A stretch of 39,599 nucleotides of DNA from a virus, in the IMG/VR virus record IMGVR_UViG_3300043331_001576, positions 1 to 39,599 of that record; one strand, 5' to 3'. Shown here in pieces: positions 30,626-36,762 of this stretch (positions are counted from its first letter, which is position 1; every line of letters begins with the position of its first letter). The position numbers and the translations under genes are program-made. Under the pieces are notes generated by a model, which saw nothing but the letters and a program-made list of their open reading frames with translations, did not search any database and was not told where the DNA came from.

Positions 30626-30813
30626 ACCTCGCACTCCGTTCCGCACTCGGGGCAGCGCCATGAGCCGCTTTCCGGGTTGATCCGCGTCTGCGGCCAGTAC
30701 TCAATCGTCAGCATCTTCGCGCCGCACTCGGGACAGAAGGCGGTGTCCGGCCCGACGCGGTCCTCCCACGCCTCCCGTTTGGCGTCCTCGTAGCGCGATT
30801 CCCAATCGCTCAC
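30622..30813 (-). CDS. Zinc ribbon protein, 63 aa
   Basis: The GTG start is at 30813. A clean two-knuckle zinc ribbon: CPECG near 27-31 and CPECG near 54-58, with a beta-hairpin between. The N-terminal helix is SDWESRYEDAKREAWEDR. Such ribbons bind RNA polymerase, DNA or partners; the target is unknown. It is coupled to the next gene by ATGA. Confidence 0.75.
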   Translation of the reverse strand: MSDWESRYEDAKREAWEDRVGPDTAFCPECGAKMLTIEYWPQTRINPESGSWRCPECGTECEV

Positions 30814-30843
30814 GACGCCGCCTCTTCCCTCTCGGGCCGGCGG

Positions 30844-31071
30844 TCACCCATAGCGGCGCTCCAGTTCAGCGCGGCACTTCCGGCAAAGGTTGTGCTCGTG
30901 AACCCGGCGGCTGGCCAGGCGCTGCGTGTCGACGCGGCCGCAGAGGGTATACGGCAGCTCCTCCCGCTGAAGGTGCACCTTGCCCCAGCGGTGCACGTCG
31001 GAAAGGCCGATGCCGTCGGGCAAGTGGATCTCATCACGGCGGACGATGCTCTCGACGGTGACACGGCTCAT
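30844..31071 (-). CDS. Small putative zinc-binding protein, 75 aa
   Basis: ATG 31071 overlaps the previous stop (ATGA). The N-half contains IHLPDGIGLSDVHRWGKVHL. The C-half has TLCG, then HEHNLCRKC, giving one plausible Cys2-His-Cys site. It ends in a helix (RAELERRYG). The function is unknown. Confidence 0.65.
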   Translation of the reverse strand: MSRVTVESIVRRDEIHLPDGIGLSDVHRWGKVHLQREELPYTLCGRVDTQRLASRRVHEHNLCRKCRAELERRYG

Positions 31072-31376
31072 GACGCCGCCTCTTCCCTGGCCCCGTCCGT
31101 GAGCCGTGCGTTGAACGGCGCTGCCGAACACTCCGGCTGATGGTCGGCCCACGTCTCATACGGAACGAAACACCAGCTGCAGATGCGGGTGATGACCCGT
31201 CCGGCCACGATCTCCGCGCGGTCGGCGTTCACCAGCCGCGCATCTAGCTCGATGGCCGTTAGCGAGGGGAGCAGCCGCTTGAGCCGGCGCAGCTGCAGCT
31301 CGAGCGCGTTGATGTGCTCAGCGAGAGCACGGCTTTTCGGTGGCAGGTTGCGTAGCGTGCGCTTTGTGTAGCTCAT
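31068..31376 (-). CDS. Coiled-coil plus zinc-site early protein, 102 aa
   Basis: ATG 31376 overlaps the previous stop (ATGA), so the three-codon longer reading is rejected. An amphipathic N-terminal coil (LAEHINALELQLRRLKRLLP) is followed by a compact site (CSWCFVPYETWADHQPEC, near 68-85) that resembles a CCHC finger. Possibly a dimeric DNA-binding regulator; unproven. Confidence 0.65.
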   Translation of the reverse strand: MSYTKRTLRNLPPKSRALAEHINALELQLRRLKRLLPSLTAIELDARLVNADRAEIVAGRVITRICSWCFVPYETWADHQPECSAAPFNARLTDGAREEAAS

Positions 31377-31702
31377 GCCGCGCACTCCTTGCAGTCGTCC
31401 TCGAAGGGCGTGCCGTGGACGCAGATGTCGCAGCGGCCCGAGGGCTGTAGGTGCCGGGGGCTGACGCGCAGCATCCTGAGCGCCCCTTCGCGGTCGACCT
31501 CGCCCGACCCGCCGCCCTTCGTCCGGAAGACGTAAGCGGGCTGTAGCCGGACGACCAGCTCGTCCGACCAGTGCGGGTCGAAGCGGTAGGCCGCCTGTCC
31601 GTAGCGACGGGCCTCGGCTTCCAGTGCCAACAAAGTCCGCTCGGCCTCCACTTCCGCCTGCGTCTTGATTGGGCTAACCTCCTGATGGGAATGGGTGGTC
31701 AC
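31373..31702 (-). CDS. Early protein with C-terminal Cys cluster, 109 aa
   Basis: GTG 31702, with AAAGG upstream, gives MTTHSHQEVSPIKTQ; the frame upstream of it is hairpin DNA, not protein. It has a helical N-half (AEVEAERTLLALEAEARRYG), a beta-like centre (DELVVRLQPAYVFRT) and a C-terminal CDIC...CKEC pair (near 91-107). It is the first gene after the excisionase and a 250-bp structured gap. Confidence 0.6.
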   Translation of the reverse strand: MTTHSHQEVSPIKTQAEVEAERTLLALEAEARRYGQAAYRFDPHWSDELVVRLQPAYVFRTKGGGSGEVDREGALRMLRVSPRHLQPSGRCDICVHGTPFEDDCKECAA

Positions 31703-31952
31703 TTCACCTTTTCCTTTCCGCCCCCGTCGCACCGGGGGCGGTTCTTTTTGTTCGATGCCCCTGAGGCTCCGAGGGGGTGACATTCCCGGCGAGCCCCAGG
31801 GGAGGGGCGGGAGAGGGTGCGACCTCCCCCGAGGGAAGGCCCGAACGCCTCGCCGTGCGCCAGGGGAGGCTACGAACGCAGCGTTCCGGTCTTCGCTCGG
31901 GGGGCCGACAGAGAACGATCCGCAACTGGTTTCCGTCGGCACCCCTCGGACT
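31703..31952. other. Structured 250-bp non-coding gap
   Basis: No convincing gene. It contains the plus-strand terminator, a hairpin whose arms are 31758-31769 and 31791-31802 (11 of 12 paired), and further G/C-rich runs. It separates the regulator/excisionase pair from the early operon and may be a leader or antitermination region, or encode a small RNA. Confidence 0.55.
31718..31749 (+). terminator. Rho-independent terminator on the plus strand
   Basis: A 9-bp G-C stem (31718-31726 with 31733-31741), 6-nt loop, then TTCTTTTT. This is a classical intrinsic terminator reading rightward. All annotated genes on both sides here are on the minus strand, so it would end antisense or unseen plus-strand transcription. 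On the minus strand the same hairpin lies just upstream of the ribosome site of the 109-aa gene. Confidence 0.75.
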
Positions 31953-32297
31953 TCACATTGACGAGACTGGCAGACCTCCCTTCCCGGCCCTTGACCTACC
32001 GTTTTCAGAGCCGGAGGCCGCACCCGAGTCTGGTCGCCCCTTCGGGTGCGGGGAGGAGGTTTCGCCCCGCGCGGAGAGGAATTCCGGCGCGGCCTCCGGA
32101 CCTGAAACTGTCGTCTGTGTCCTGACCCACTCTTCGAGCGCCGACACCGGCACCCGCACCGAGCGCCCGATGCGCACGCTCGGCAGCTCGCCCGAGCCGA
32201 CCAGCGCCCAGACCTTGTTCCGGTTGACCTGCAGCGCCTGCGCCACCTGCGGCACCGTCAGCAGGACGGGGCCAACGCTGATGTCCTCGCTAGCCAA
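31953..32297 (-). CDS. xis: Excisionase-family HTH protein, 114 aa
   Basis: The TTG start at 32297 has AGGAGG about 7 nt upstream. Residues 12-60 are a winged helix-turn-helix typical of phage excisionases (LLTVPQVAQALQVNRNKVWA, then VRIGRSVRVPVSALEEWV). It should bind next to attP arm sites and steer the integrase toward excision. The last 50 residues are low complexity and encoded by a nested inverted repeat (31999-32110); typical family members end near residue 62. It lies just after the Cro-like gene under the leftward promoter. Confidence 0.82.
   Translation of the reverse strand: MASEDISVGPVLLTVPQVAQALQVNRNKVWALVGSGELPSVRIGRSVRVPVSALEEWVRTQTTVSGPEAAPEFLSARGETSSPHPKGRPDSGAASGSENGRSRAGKGGLPVSSM
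31999..32110. repeat. Nested inverted repeat in the excisionase tail
   Basis: Outer arms about 32000-32021 and 32089-32110 pair over most of 22 bp (core CCGGAGGCCGC / GCGGCCTCCGG). Inside, CACCCGA (32021-32027) pairs with TCGGGTG (32042-32048). It would form a large folded RNA or cruciform. Confidence 0.65.
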
Positions 32298-32526
32298 CAG
32301 GGGCCTCCTGCGGCGCGTCGGCGATCAGCTCGTCGATCGTGACGGGCTGCCTGCCGCGACGCAGTCTGTCCGTGTAAAGCTCGACCAGCTCCCGCATCTT
32401 GGCGATCCTCATCTCATCCTCGCCCCGTTCAAAGCGGCTCAGGTGACCGAGGGTCAAGCTGGTCGCGCGGCAGACATCCATCAGCGACATTCCGGCCTGT
32501 TCTCGGAGCGCTCGTGCTTTCCTCAA
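32290..32526 (-). CDS. Cro-like XRE-family regulator, 78 aa
   Basis: I use TTG 32526, which has GGGAGGG 4 nt upstream. The first ATG at 32553 would lie upstream of the transcription start predicted from the leftward promoter. The HTH is LREQAGMSLMDVCRATSLTL, then GHLSRFERGE, followed by a helical region. As first gene of the leftward lytic operon, opposite the repressor, it fills the Cro position. It overlaps the excisionase start by 8 nt. Confidence 0.8.
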   Translation of the reverse strand: MRKARALREQAGMSLMDVCRATSLTLGHLSRFERGEDEMRIAKMRELVELYTDRLRRGRQPVTIDELIADAPQEAPVG

Positions 32527-32553
32527 GTAGCCCTCCCTCAACTGATGAAGCAT

Positions 32554-32583
32554 AGCCTATGCCGCAAGCGCATTGTGTGTCAA
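32554..32583 (-). promoter_or_regulatory. Leftward (lytic) promoter
   Basis: On the minus strand, TTGACA (32583-32578), an 18-bp spacer and TAGGCT (32559-32554). The start would fall near 32547, about 20 nt upstream of the TTG of the Cro-like gene. The -10 region overlaps a TTGCGGCATAG operator-like sequence. Confidence 0.7.
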
Positions 32584-32674
32584 GCCCCTGCGGCAATGAC
32601 TTTTCCACAAAAGCTGTGCCTCATCGGCAATTTCATTGACTGCGAGGCTATTGCGGAATACGCTATGCGGCACA
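32556..32674. promoter_or_regulatory. Operator cluster, TGCGGCA-type sites
   Basis: Four related sites lie in the divergent gap: TTGCGGCATAG on the minus strand (about 32557-32567), CTGCGGCAATG (from 32588), ATTGCGGAATAC (about 32650-32661) and TATGCGGCACAG (from 32664). They overlap the -10 or spacer of both promoters. They are probable binding sites for the repressor and Cro-like protein. Confidence 0.6.
32636..32664 (+). promoter_or_regulatory. Rightward (lysogeny) promoter
   Basis: TTGACT (32636-32641), a 17-bp spacer and TACGCT (32659-32664). Transcription would start near 32671, giving a leader of about 15 nt to ATG 32686 of the repressor. Confidence 0.7.
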
Positions 32675-32685
32675 GGGCACCAAAA

Positions 32686-33204
32686 ATGAGTGAATTAGGT
32701 AAGTATCTTCGGCGTTGCAGAGAATCGGCTGGACTGACACAATCCCAGGTCGCACAGCGCCTGCGTCCCCTGACCAACGAAGAGATCGCCACCTGGTACG
32801 TGAACAAGGTGGAAACCGGCAGGATACGGCAACCAGACATCGCGCGGCTGAGACCGATGGCCGATGTCGTAGGCGCCGACTTCAGCGAGGCTTTGAGGCT
32901 GGGTGGCTATCCCGGCTATCAGATGGAAGCGCCGGGCGATGGCCTGCCACCACTGATTCGAGGCCGTCTGACTACCCTTTCAACAGAAGAACTAGAAGCC
33001 CTCGATGAACTGTGGCCGGCGATTGAGGATCTGCTGAAACGGGCCGTTGACCTCAACAAGAAGAGACATTTGGGTATTGCGTCAGCCGCTAATAACTCGG
33101 AAACTGAAGACGCGCTCGCAGGGCGGGCGCCCTGGGTGAGGAAGGCAGCGCGGGAGCAGGGTAGTGGTGGAAGAAAGCTCGCCGGAAAAGGGACCAGCTC
33201 GTGA
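32686..33204 (+). CDS. XRE-family phage repressor, 172 aa
   Basis: The first plus-strand gene of the lysogeny operon. Residues 5-68 form a helix-turn-helix (LGKYLRRCRESAGLTQSQVA, then WYVNKVETGRIRQPDIARL). The C-terminal part has no S24 peptidase motif (no Ser/Lys pair like the LexA family), so SOS-type self-cleavage is not expected. A helical segment (TEELEALDELWPAIEDLLKR) may mediate oligomerisation. ATG 32686 has AGGG upstream and fits the predicted promoter. The coding region is less GC-rich than its neighbours. Confidence 0.82.
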   Translation: MSELGKYLRRCRESAGLTQSQVAQRLRPLTNEEIATWYVNKVETGRIRQPDIARLRPMADVVGADFSEALRLGGYPGYQMEAPGDGLPPLIRGRLTTLSTEELEALDELWPAIEDLLKRAVDLNKKRHLGIASAANNSETEDALAGRAPWVRKAAREQGSGGRKLAGKGTSS

Positions 33205-33382
33205 CCCCTATATCCGCTTCTATGAGGCGGCGCTCGCCGTCCTCGATAACCCGCCGCCGCCGCCGGCGATGTGGATCCTGACCGAGCTTCTGCTCAGCAC
33301 CCGGGAGGCAATGGATTGGGCGAAGCAACTGCAGAACGCAGAACACTCCCCCGGCGCTGGTACTTCATCTTCGCCGCCCTGA
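33164..33382 (+). CDS. Small ORF overlapping repressor and cargo gene, 72 aa
   Basis: GTG 33164 lies in the last codons of the repressor with GGGAGCAGGG upstream. It begins MVEESSPEKGPARDPYIRFY, then has a helix, a PPPPP turn and another helix (MWILTELLLSTREAMDW). Its end overlaps the next gene by 67 nt. Likely translated as a link between the two; the function is unknown. Confidence 0.55.
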   Translation: MVEESSPEKGPARDPYIRFYEAALAVLDNPPPPPAMWILTELLLSTREAMDWAKQLQNAEHSPGAGTSSSPP

Positions 33383-33972
33383 TCGCCCTATTCGTCTTAG
33401 CTGTCACCGCTCAGGCCTCGGGTTCCCAGCCGGTCGGAGATACGGACTGCAACGGACAGATCAATGCGGTCGACGCGCTGCGTATTCTCCGCCACAGTGC
33501 CGGCCTCTCCAACATGACCGTGGACGAGTGCGGCGCCATCGGCAACCGGCCCGCCTCTCTCTACTGGTTCAGCCGTAGCCACGGCGGCGCCGTCTTCATC
33601 TACGCGCCCGGCCTCTCGTGCCACCAAACGGGCTTCTTCGACTACCAGGCGTTCTGCACGCACGCGGCGGGCGGCTGGGGGTTGGACTGCGCCACTTCGG
33701 GGGACAGGACCGATTGCACGCACACCCGGGACGGGGCTTTCACCTGCGATCGCACCTTCTGTAACGGCTCGGTCTGGAGCGGAAGCTGCACCGGCAACTT
33801 CCCTGATGACTGCGAGCGAACCGATGGTTTCGGGGTTCGCACCGCGAGCTGCGCCTGGTCGATCAATAAGACCGACACCGGAGAGGTCGCACAGTGCACC
33901 CACGGCGCGGCCAGCTTCGAATGCATGCTCACTTCTACCAACAACGTCCTTCTTTGGGAGTGCGGCGGATGA
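33316..33972 (+). CDS. Secreted Cys-rich protein with dockerin-like module, 218 aa (lysogenic cargo)
   Basis: TTG 33316 has GGGAGG 7 nt upstream; a longer reading from 33271 lacks this. Residues 15-32 are a signal peptide or TM (WYFIFAALIALFVLAV, with AQA as a possible cleavage site). Residues 41-64 are a single dockerin-type calcium loop (GDTDCNGQINAVDALRILRH). From 85 on there are about 18 cysteines in short Gly/Thr/Asp-rich repeats (CATSGDRTDC, CDRTFCNGSV), suggesting an extracellular disulfide-rich domain. It sits inside the repressor-integrase operon, so it should be made by lysogens and presented outside the cell. The integrase ATG overlaps its TGA. The function is unknown. Confidence 0.75.
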   Translation: MGEATAERRTLPRRWYFIFAALIALFVLAVTAQASGSQPVGDTDCNGQINAVDALRILRHSAGLSNMTVDECGAIGNRPASLYWFSRSHGGAVFIYAPGLSCHQTGFFDYQAFCTHAAGGWGLDCATSGDRTDCTHTRDGAFTCDRTFCNGSVWSGSCTGNFPDDCERTDGFGVRTASCAWSINKTDTGEVAQCTHGAASFECMLTSTNNVLLWECGG

Positions 33973-35081
33973 CGAAACGCCGGCGCGGCCACGGCGAAGG
34001 GTCAGTCTTTCAGCGAGCGGACGGCCGCTGGGTGGCCCGCGTCAGCGTCGGCTACGCCAAAGGTAAGCGCCAGCGGCGCGACTACTACGCCGGCACGCAG
34101 CAGGAGGCGCTCCGGAAGCTCGCCCAGGCCAGGCGTACGCTTGATGATGGCCTGCCACTTCCCGACGAGCGCCAGCGGGTCCGGCAGTTCCTGGAGAGCT
34201 GGCTTGAGGACGTGGCCAGGCGGACGGTCCGCCCGAGCACCTACGTACGTTACCGGCAACTCCTCGTCATTCACGTCATGCCGGAGATCGGGCGGCACCC
34301 ATTAAAGGCTGTCACGCCCCAGCTCCTGCAATCGCTGTACGCGCGGAAGGAGGAGGAGGTATCGCCCAGGACGGTGGGCCACGTACACCGCCTCCTCCAC
34401 CGGGCCTTCGCCGATGCCGTCGCCTGGGGGCTCATGGTGCGGAATCCCTGCGGGTTGGTGAAGCCGCCGCGGGTGCCGGCAACGGAAATGCAATCACTCA
34501 CCGCTGACCAGGCCCAGGCACTCATGGAAGCCGCTCGTGGCGACCCGCTGGAAGCGTTCTATCTGCTCGCCGTAACGGCTGGCCTGCGGCTCGGCGAGCT
34601 GACCGGCCTGCACTGGGACGATATCGACCTGGGCGACGGCACGCTCCAGGTCCGGCGCACGGCGCGGCGAATTGGAGGGAAATGGAGTGAATGGGAGCCA
34701 AAGAGCAAGGCCAGCCGCCGGCGCGTGCAGCTGAGCGGCGTCGCTATCGCTGCTCTTGGTGCGCATCGGGAAGGCCAGGTCGTGAGATCGCTGCAAAACC
34801 TGGTGTTCACGAGCCCGGGCGGCGGCCACGTGGACCCGTCATGGCTGATGAAACGCTCGTTCCGGCCGCTCCTCGCCCGTGCCGGCCTTCCTCGCATTCG
34901 CTTTCACGATCTGCGGCACACGGCGGCCTCGCTGCTGCTTGTGAAGGGGGTGCACCCGAAGGTTGTCCAGGAGATCCTCGGCCATAGCGGGTTCGCGATC
35001 ACGATGGACACCTATAGCCATGTAGCGCCCCACTTGCAGCAAGAGGCGGCGGACATCATGGACGCACTCTTCAGACGCTAA
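33969..35081 (+). CDS. int: Tyrosine integrase, 370 aa
   Basis: A full-length phage integrase. It has an N-terminal arm-binding domain (RRGHGEGSVFQRADGRWVAR), a SAM-like core-binding domain (about 65-165), and a catalytic domain with R207 (TAGLRLGEL), a Lys near 245-247, H313 and R316 (FHDLRHTA), H339 (GHS) and nucleophile Y349 (MDTYSH). ATG 33969 overlaps the cargo gene stop (ATGA). attP lies directly downstream. It should insert the circular genome into the host tRNA-Trp gene. Confidence 0.96.
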   Translation: MTKRRRGHGEGSVFQRADGRWVARVSVGYAKGKRQRRDYYAGTQQEALRKLAQARRTLDDGLPLPDERQRVRQFLESWLEDVARRTVRPSTYVRYRQLLVIHVMPEIGRHPLKAVTPQLLQSLYARKEEEVSPRTVGHVHRLLHRAFADAVAWGLMVRNPCGLVKPPRVPATEMQSLTADQAQALMEAARGDPLEAFYLLAVTAGLRLGELTGLHWDDIDLGDGTLQVRRTARRIGGKWSEWEPKSKASRRRVQLSGVAIAALGAHREGQVVRSLQNLVFTSPGGGHVDPSWLMKRSFRPLLARAGLPRIRFHDLRHTAASLLLVKGVHPKVVQEILGHSGFAITMDTYSHVAPHLQQEAADIMDALFRR

Positions 35082-35084
35082 AGC

Positions 35085-35107
35085 TGACCACCAAGTTGAC
35101 CACCAAG
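35085..35107. promoter_or_regulatory. Left arm-type integrase sites (tandem)
   Basis: TGACCACCAAG occurs at 35085-35095 and 35097-35107, a 12-bp period, directly after the integrase stop. The motif resembles the CTGACACCC pair on the other side of the core. Probable binding sites for the integrase N-terminal domain. Confidence 0.7.
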
Positions 35108-35190
35108 ACGGCTGGCGGCAAAGGGCTCCCTCTGTACAAAACGGGATGCAAAAAGCGGCGTCGCGGCAATCTGCGTGCCTGAAACCACTC

Positions 35191-35237
35191 CTCTCCAAAA
35201 CCGCAGGTCGGGGGTTCGAATCCCTCCGCCCCTGCCA
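35191..35237 (+). other. attP: attP core: 3' half of a tRNA-Trp gene
   Basis: The sequence follows a bacterial tRNA-Trp from the anticodon loop (CTCCAAA, anticodon CCA at 35195-35197) through the variable loop, the T arm (GGGGG-TTCGAAT-CCCTC) and acceptor strand CGCCCCT, to G and CCA at 35235-35237. The 5' half is absent: bases before 35191 do not pair with the anticodon stem. This is the usual form of a tRNA-targeting attP, in which integration restores an intact host tRNA. Confidence 0.92.
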
Positions 35238-35290
35238 TTCCTTTCCGCTATCTGCATGGCGGCGCCCTCGTCGGCCTTCGTTTCCCCCGC

Positions 35291-35311
35291 CTGACACCCA
35301 AACTGACACCC
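35291..35311. promoter_or_regulatory. Right arm-type integrase sites (tandem)
   Basis: CTGACACCC occurs at 35291-35299 and 35303-35311, again with a 12-bp period. It is the counterpart of the left pair across the attP core. Confidence 0.65.
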
Positions 35312-35320
35312 CTGAGCGTT

Positions 35321-35326
35321 TACAAT
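35321..35326 (+). promoter_or_regulatory. Possible -10 element for the YezD-like gene
   Basis: TACAAT lies 13 nt before ATG 35339. No convincing -35 is present at 16-18 bp, although arm-site DNA overlaps that space. If active, the mRNA would have a leader of only a few bases, and integrase bound at the arm sites could block it. Confidence 0.35.
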
Positions 35327-35338
35327 TGCATAAGCAGG

Positions 35339-35536
35339 ATGAAAGGCCAGGGGGGCACGCTGACGTTGGACGACCAGATCGTCCCCTTCCTTGCCGCCCT
35401 CTCTGACGACCACTTCTACGGCGTCGTCACCCTCACCTACCACAACGGCATCATCAAAGAGGTCGATGTCCACGAGAAGTACCGCCTCGCCGAGCAGGTC
35501 CGGCGCGCCGTGAAACGCTTGCTCCTCGGCTCCTGA
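35339..35536 (+). CDS. YezD / DUF2292-like small protein, 65 aa
   Basis: The core FYGVVTLTYHNGIIKEVDVH followed by EKYRL fits the short beta-beta-helix pattern of the YezD family (xxGxVxLxxxxGxIxxVxxxExxR). The family function is unknown; members in hosts often sit near sulfur or oxygen-responsive genes, which need not apply here. It lies just beyond attP on the integrase strand, the usual site for lysogenic cargo. Confidence 0.6.
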   Translation: MKGQGGTLTLDDQIVPFLAALSDDHFYGVVTLTYHNGIIKEVDVHEKYRLAEQVRRAVKRLLLGS

Positions 35537-35607
35537 CCGCCTACCGGACCACCGGAGGCCAACCCCCAGACCTGCCGCTCTCAACCTGGAATTGGGGGAA
35601 TTACCTT

Positions 35608-36168
35608 TTGAGTGGGTCAGACCGCTTCGACTTGCTCCTCTCAGACCGCCGGCTCAGCCTCGGCCGGCTCGTCCACTGTGAAGTCCACGAGGCGATGGGC
35701 TCCTACCGCGGGCGCGTCCGCGTCCCCTGGCGCAGCGCCTCCATCGTCGGCGGCGGCGCCCGTTTCTCCGAAGAGCAGCCCACCGACGAGCTGGCAGACG
35801 CTATCGACCGGCACATGGGCAGGGGGGACTACTGGCTGATGGAGGTGCAGCGCCTCGAACCGGCGCTGGAAAAATATCGCGCTTACGATCCGCTGCTTGC
35901 TGATGTCGTATGGCATCTCTGTATTGCAGCTCGGACCTCCGTCATACCTGGCTGGCGTATCAAGCACCAATCTGCTGGCTCCTACGTTGAGAGGGCACCA
36001 TTTCACGGTGACTGGCGAAAGCTCCAGCGCTACATGAAGACAGCCTGGGAGGGGCTAGGGATTCTGCTCACGCGCCCGGCGGCGCTCAAGAAGGCGATCA
36101 GCGCTGGCGTCGTCGATCAGCGAATCCTTGACGATTTTCAGAGGAGGGGATTCATCGGGTTTGAGTGA
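35608..36168 (+). CDS. Unknown protein, 186 aa
   Basis: TTG 35608 with a weak G-rich ribosome site; the first residues are MSGSDRFDLLLSDRRLSLGR. The centre (DELADAIDRHMGRGDYWLME) and C-half (ADVVWHLCIAARTSVIPGWR, then WRKLQRYMKTAWEGLGILLT) look folded and helical. Base composition after about 35850 is less GC-rich than the late genes, suggesting separate acquisition. Its 3' end overlaps the convergent HNH gene by 17 bp. No family is recognised. Confidence 0.6.
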   Translation: MSGSDRFDLLLSDRRLSLGRLVHCEVHEAMGSYRGRVRVPWRSASIVGGGARFSEEQPTDELADAIDRHMGRGDYWLMEVQRLEPALEKYRAYDPLLADVVWHLCIAARTSVIPGWRIKHQSAGSYVERAPFHGDWRKLQRYMKTAWEGLGILLTRPAALKKAISAGVVDQRILDDFQRRGFIGFE

Positions 36169-36727
36169 CTCGGGGCCGGCCTGTAAAACGACCCTTTCTG
36201 ATAGCGTCCTGAATGTTCTCGCTTGCAGTGCCGAGAAATAGGTGATCTGGGCGGACGCAGGGCGGATTATCACAGTGGTGGCACACGTCGAGTCCGTCGG
36301 GAATGGAGCCGTGGGCAAGCATATAGGACAGGCGGTGAGCCAACGGTCTCCGGCCCTTAAGCGGGAAGCGGCCGTAGCCTTGCGAATTGAGCGCTCCCAG
36401 CCACAGCCAGCAACCCTCGGTTTGTCCTACGCTTAACGAGAAACGGTCGAGTATCGGCATACTCAGCTCCGGCCTTCGATTCACGGTGGTCCCGTGATGT
36501 TTCCAGTAGCTGTAGTGCCGCTGGCAGAGCTGCCTACCATGTGAAGGCGCGTCGCACGCTTCAACAGTGCAATAGGTACGAGGTGGTGCTCTCCACGCGA
36601 GAGGATCACCGTGCCTTTTCCAGCGCATGTAGTGGCCCTGGCACCAGCCTCGCGCGTGCCGAACTGCCTTGCAACCGGGGGATGTTACACTGCCGCTGCA
36701 TCGGAAGCTCACTCCTTTCGGTGCCAT
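36152..36727 (-). CDS. HNH homing-type endonuclease with two N-terminal zinc fingers, 191 aa
   Basis: Residues 9-40 and 53-80 are two copies of a Cys3-His finger (ending GWCQGHYMRWKRHG and QLCQRHYSYWKHHG), probably for DNA binding. Residues about 105-180 form an HNH_3-type nuclease: CWLWLGALNSQGYGRFPL, then AHRLSYMLAHG, DVCHHCDNPPCVRPDHLFLG and ENIQDAIRKGR. Local GC is lower than in flanking genes, consistent with a mobile free-standing nuclease. It is the last gene of the leftward unit and overlaps the convergent 186-aa gene. Confidence 0.88.
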   Translation of the reverse strand: MAPKGVSFRCSGSVTSPGCKAVRHARGWCQGHYMRWKRHGDPLAWRAPPRTYCTVEACDAPSHGRQLCQRHYSYWKHHGTTVNRRPELSMPILDRFSLSVGQTEGCWLWLGALNSQGYGRFPLKGRRPLAHRLSYMLAHGSIPDGLDVCHHCDNPPCVRPDHLFLGTASENIQDAIRKGRFTGRPRVTQTR

Positions 36728-36762
36728 GCCGCCGGACGTTCACTCGTCGCGGCGGCGCTCCA

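Noticed and set aside
31703-32023. Upstream part of the open frame ending at 31373
   Set aside because: It runs through hairpin and terminator DNA, is Pro/Arg/Gly-rich and lacks a ribosome site; translation more likely begins at GTG 31702.
31777-32685. Upstream in-frame extension of the repressor
   Set aside because: It crosses the divergent promoters and the excisionase gene; the repressor starts at ATG 32686 next to a matching promoter.
35191-35237. A complete functional tRNA gene
   Set aside because: Only the 3' half is present; the 5' acceptor strand, D arm and 5' anticodon stem are absent.
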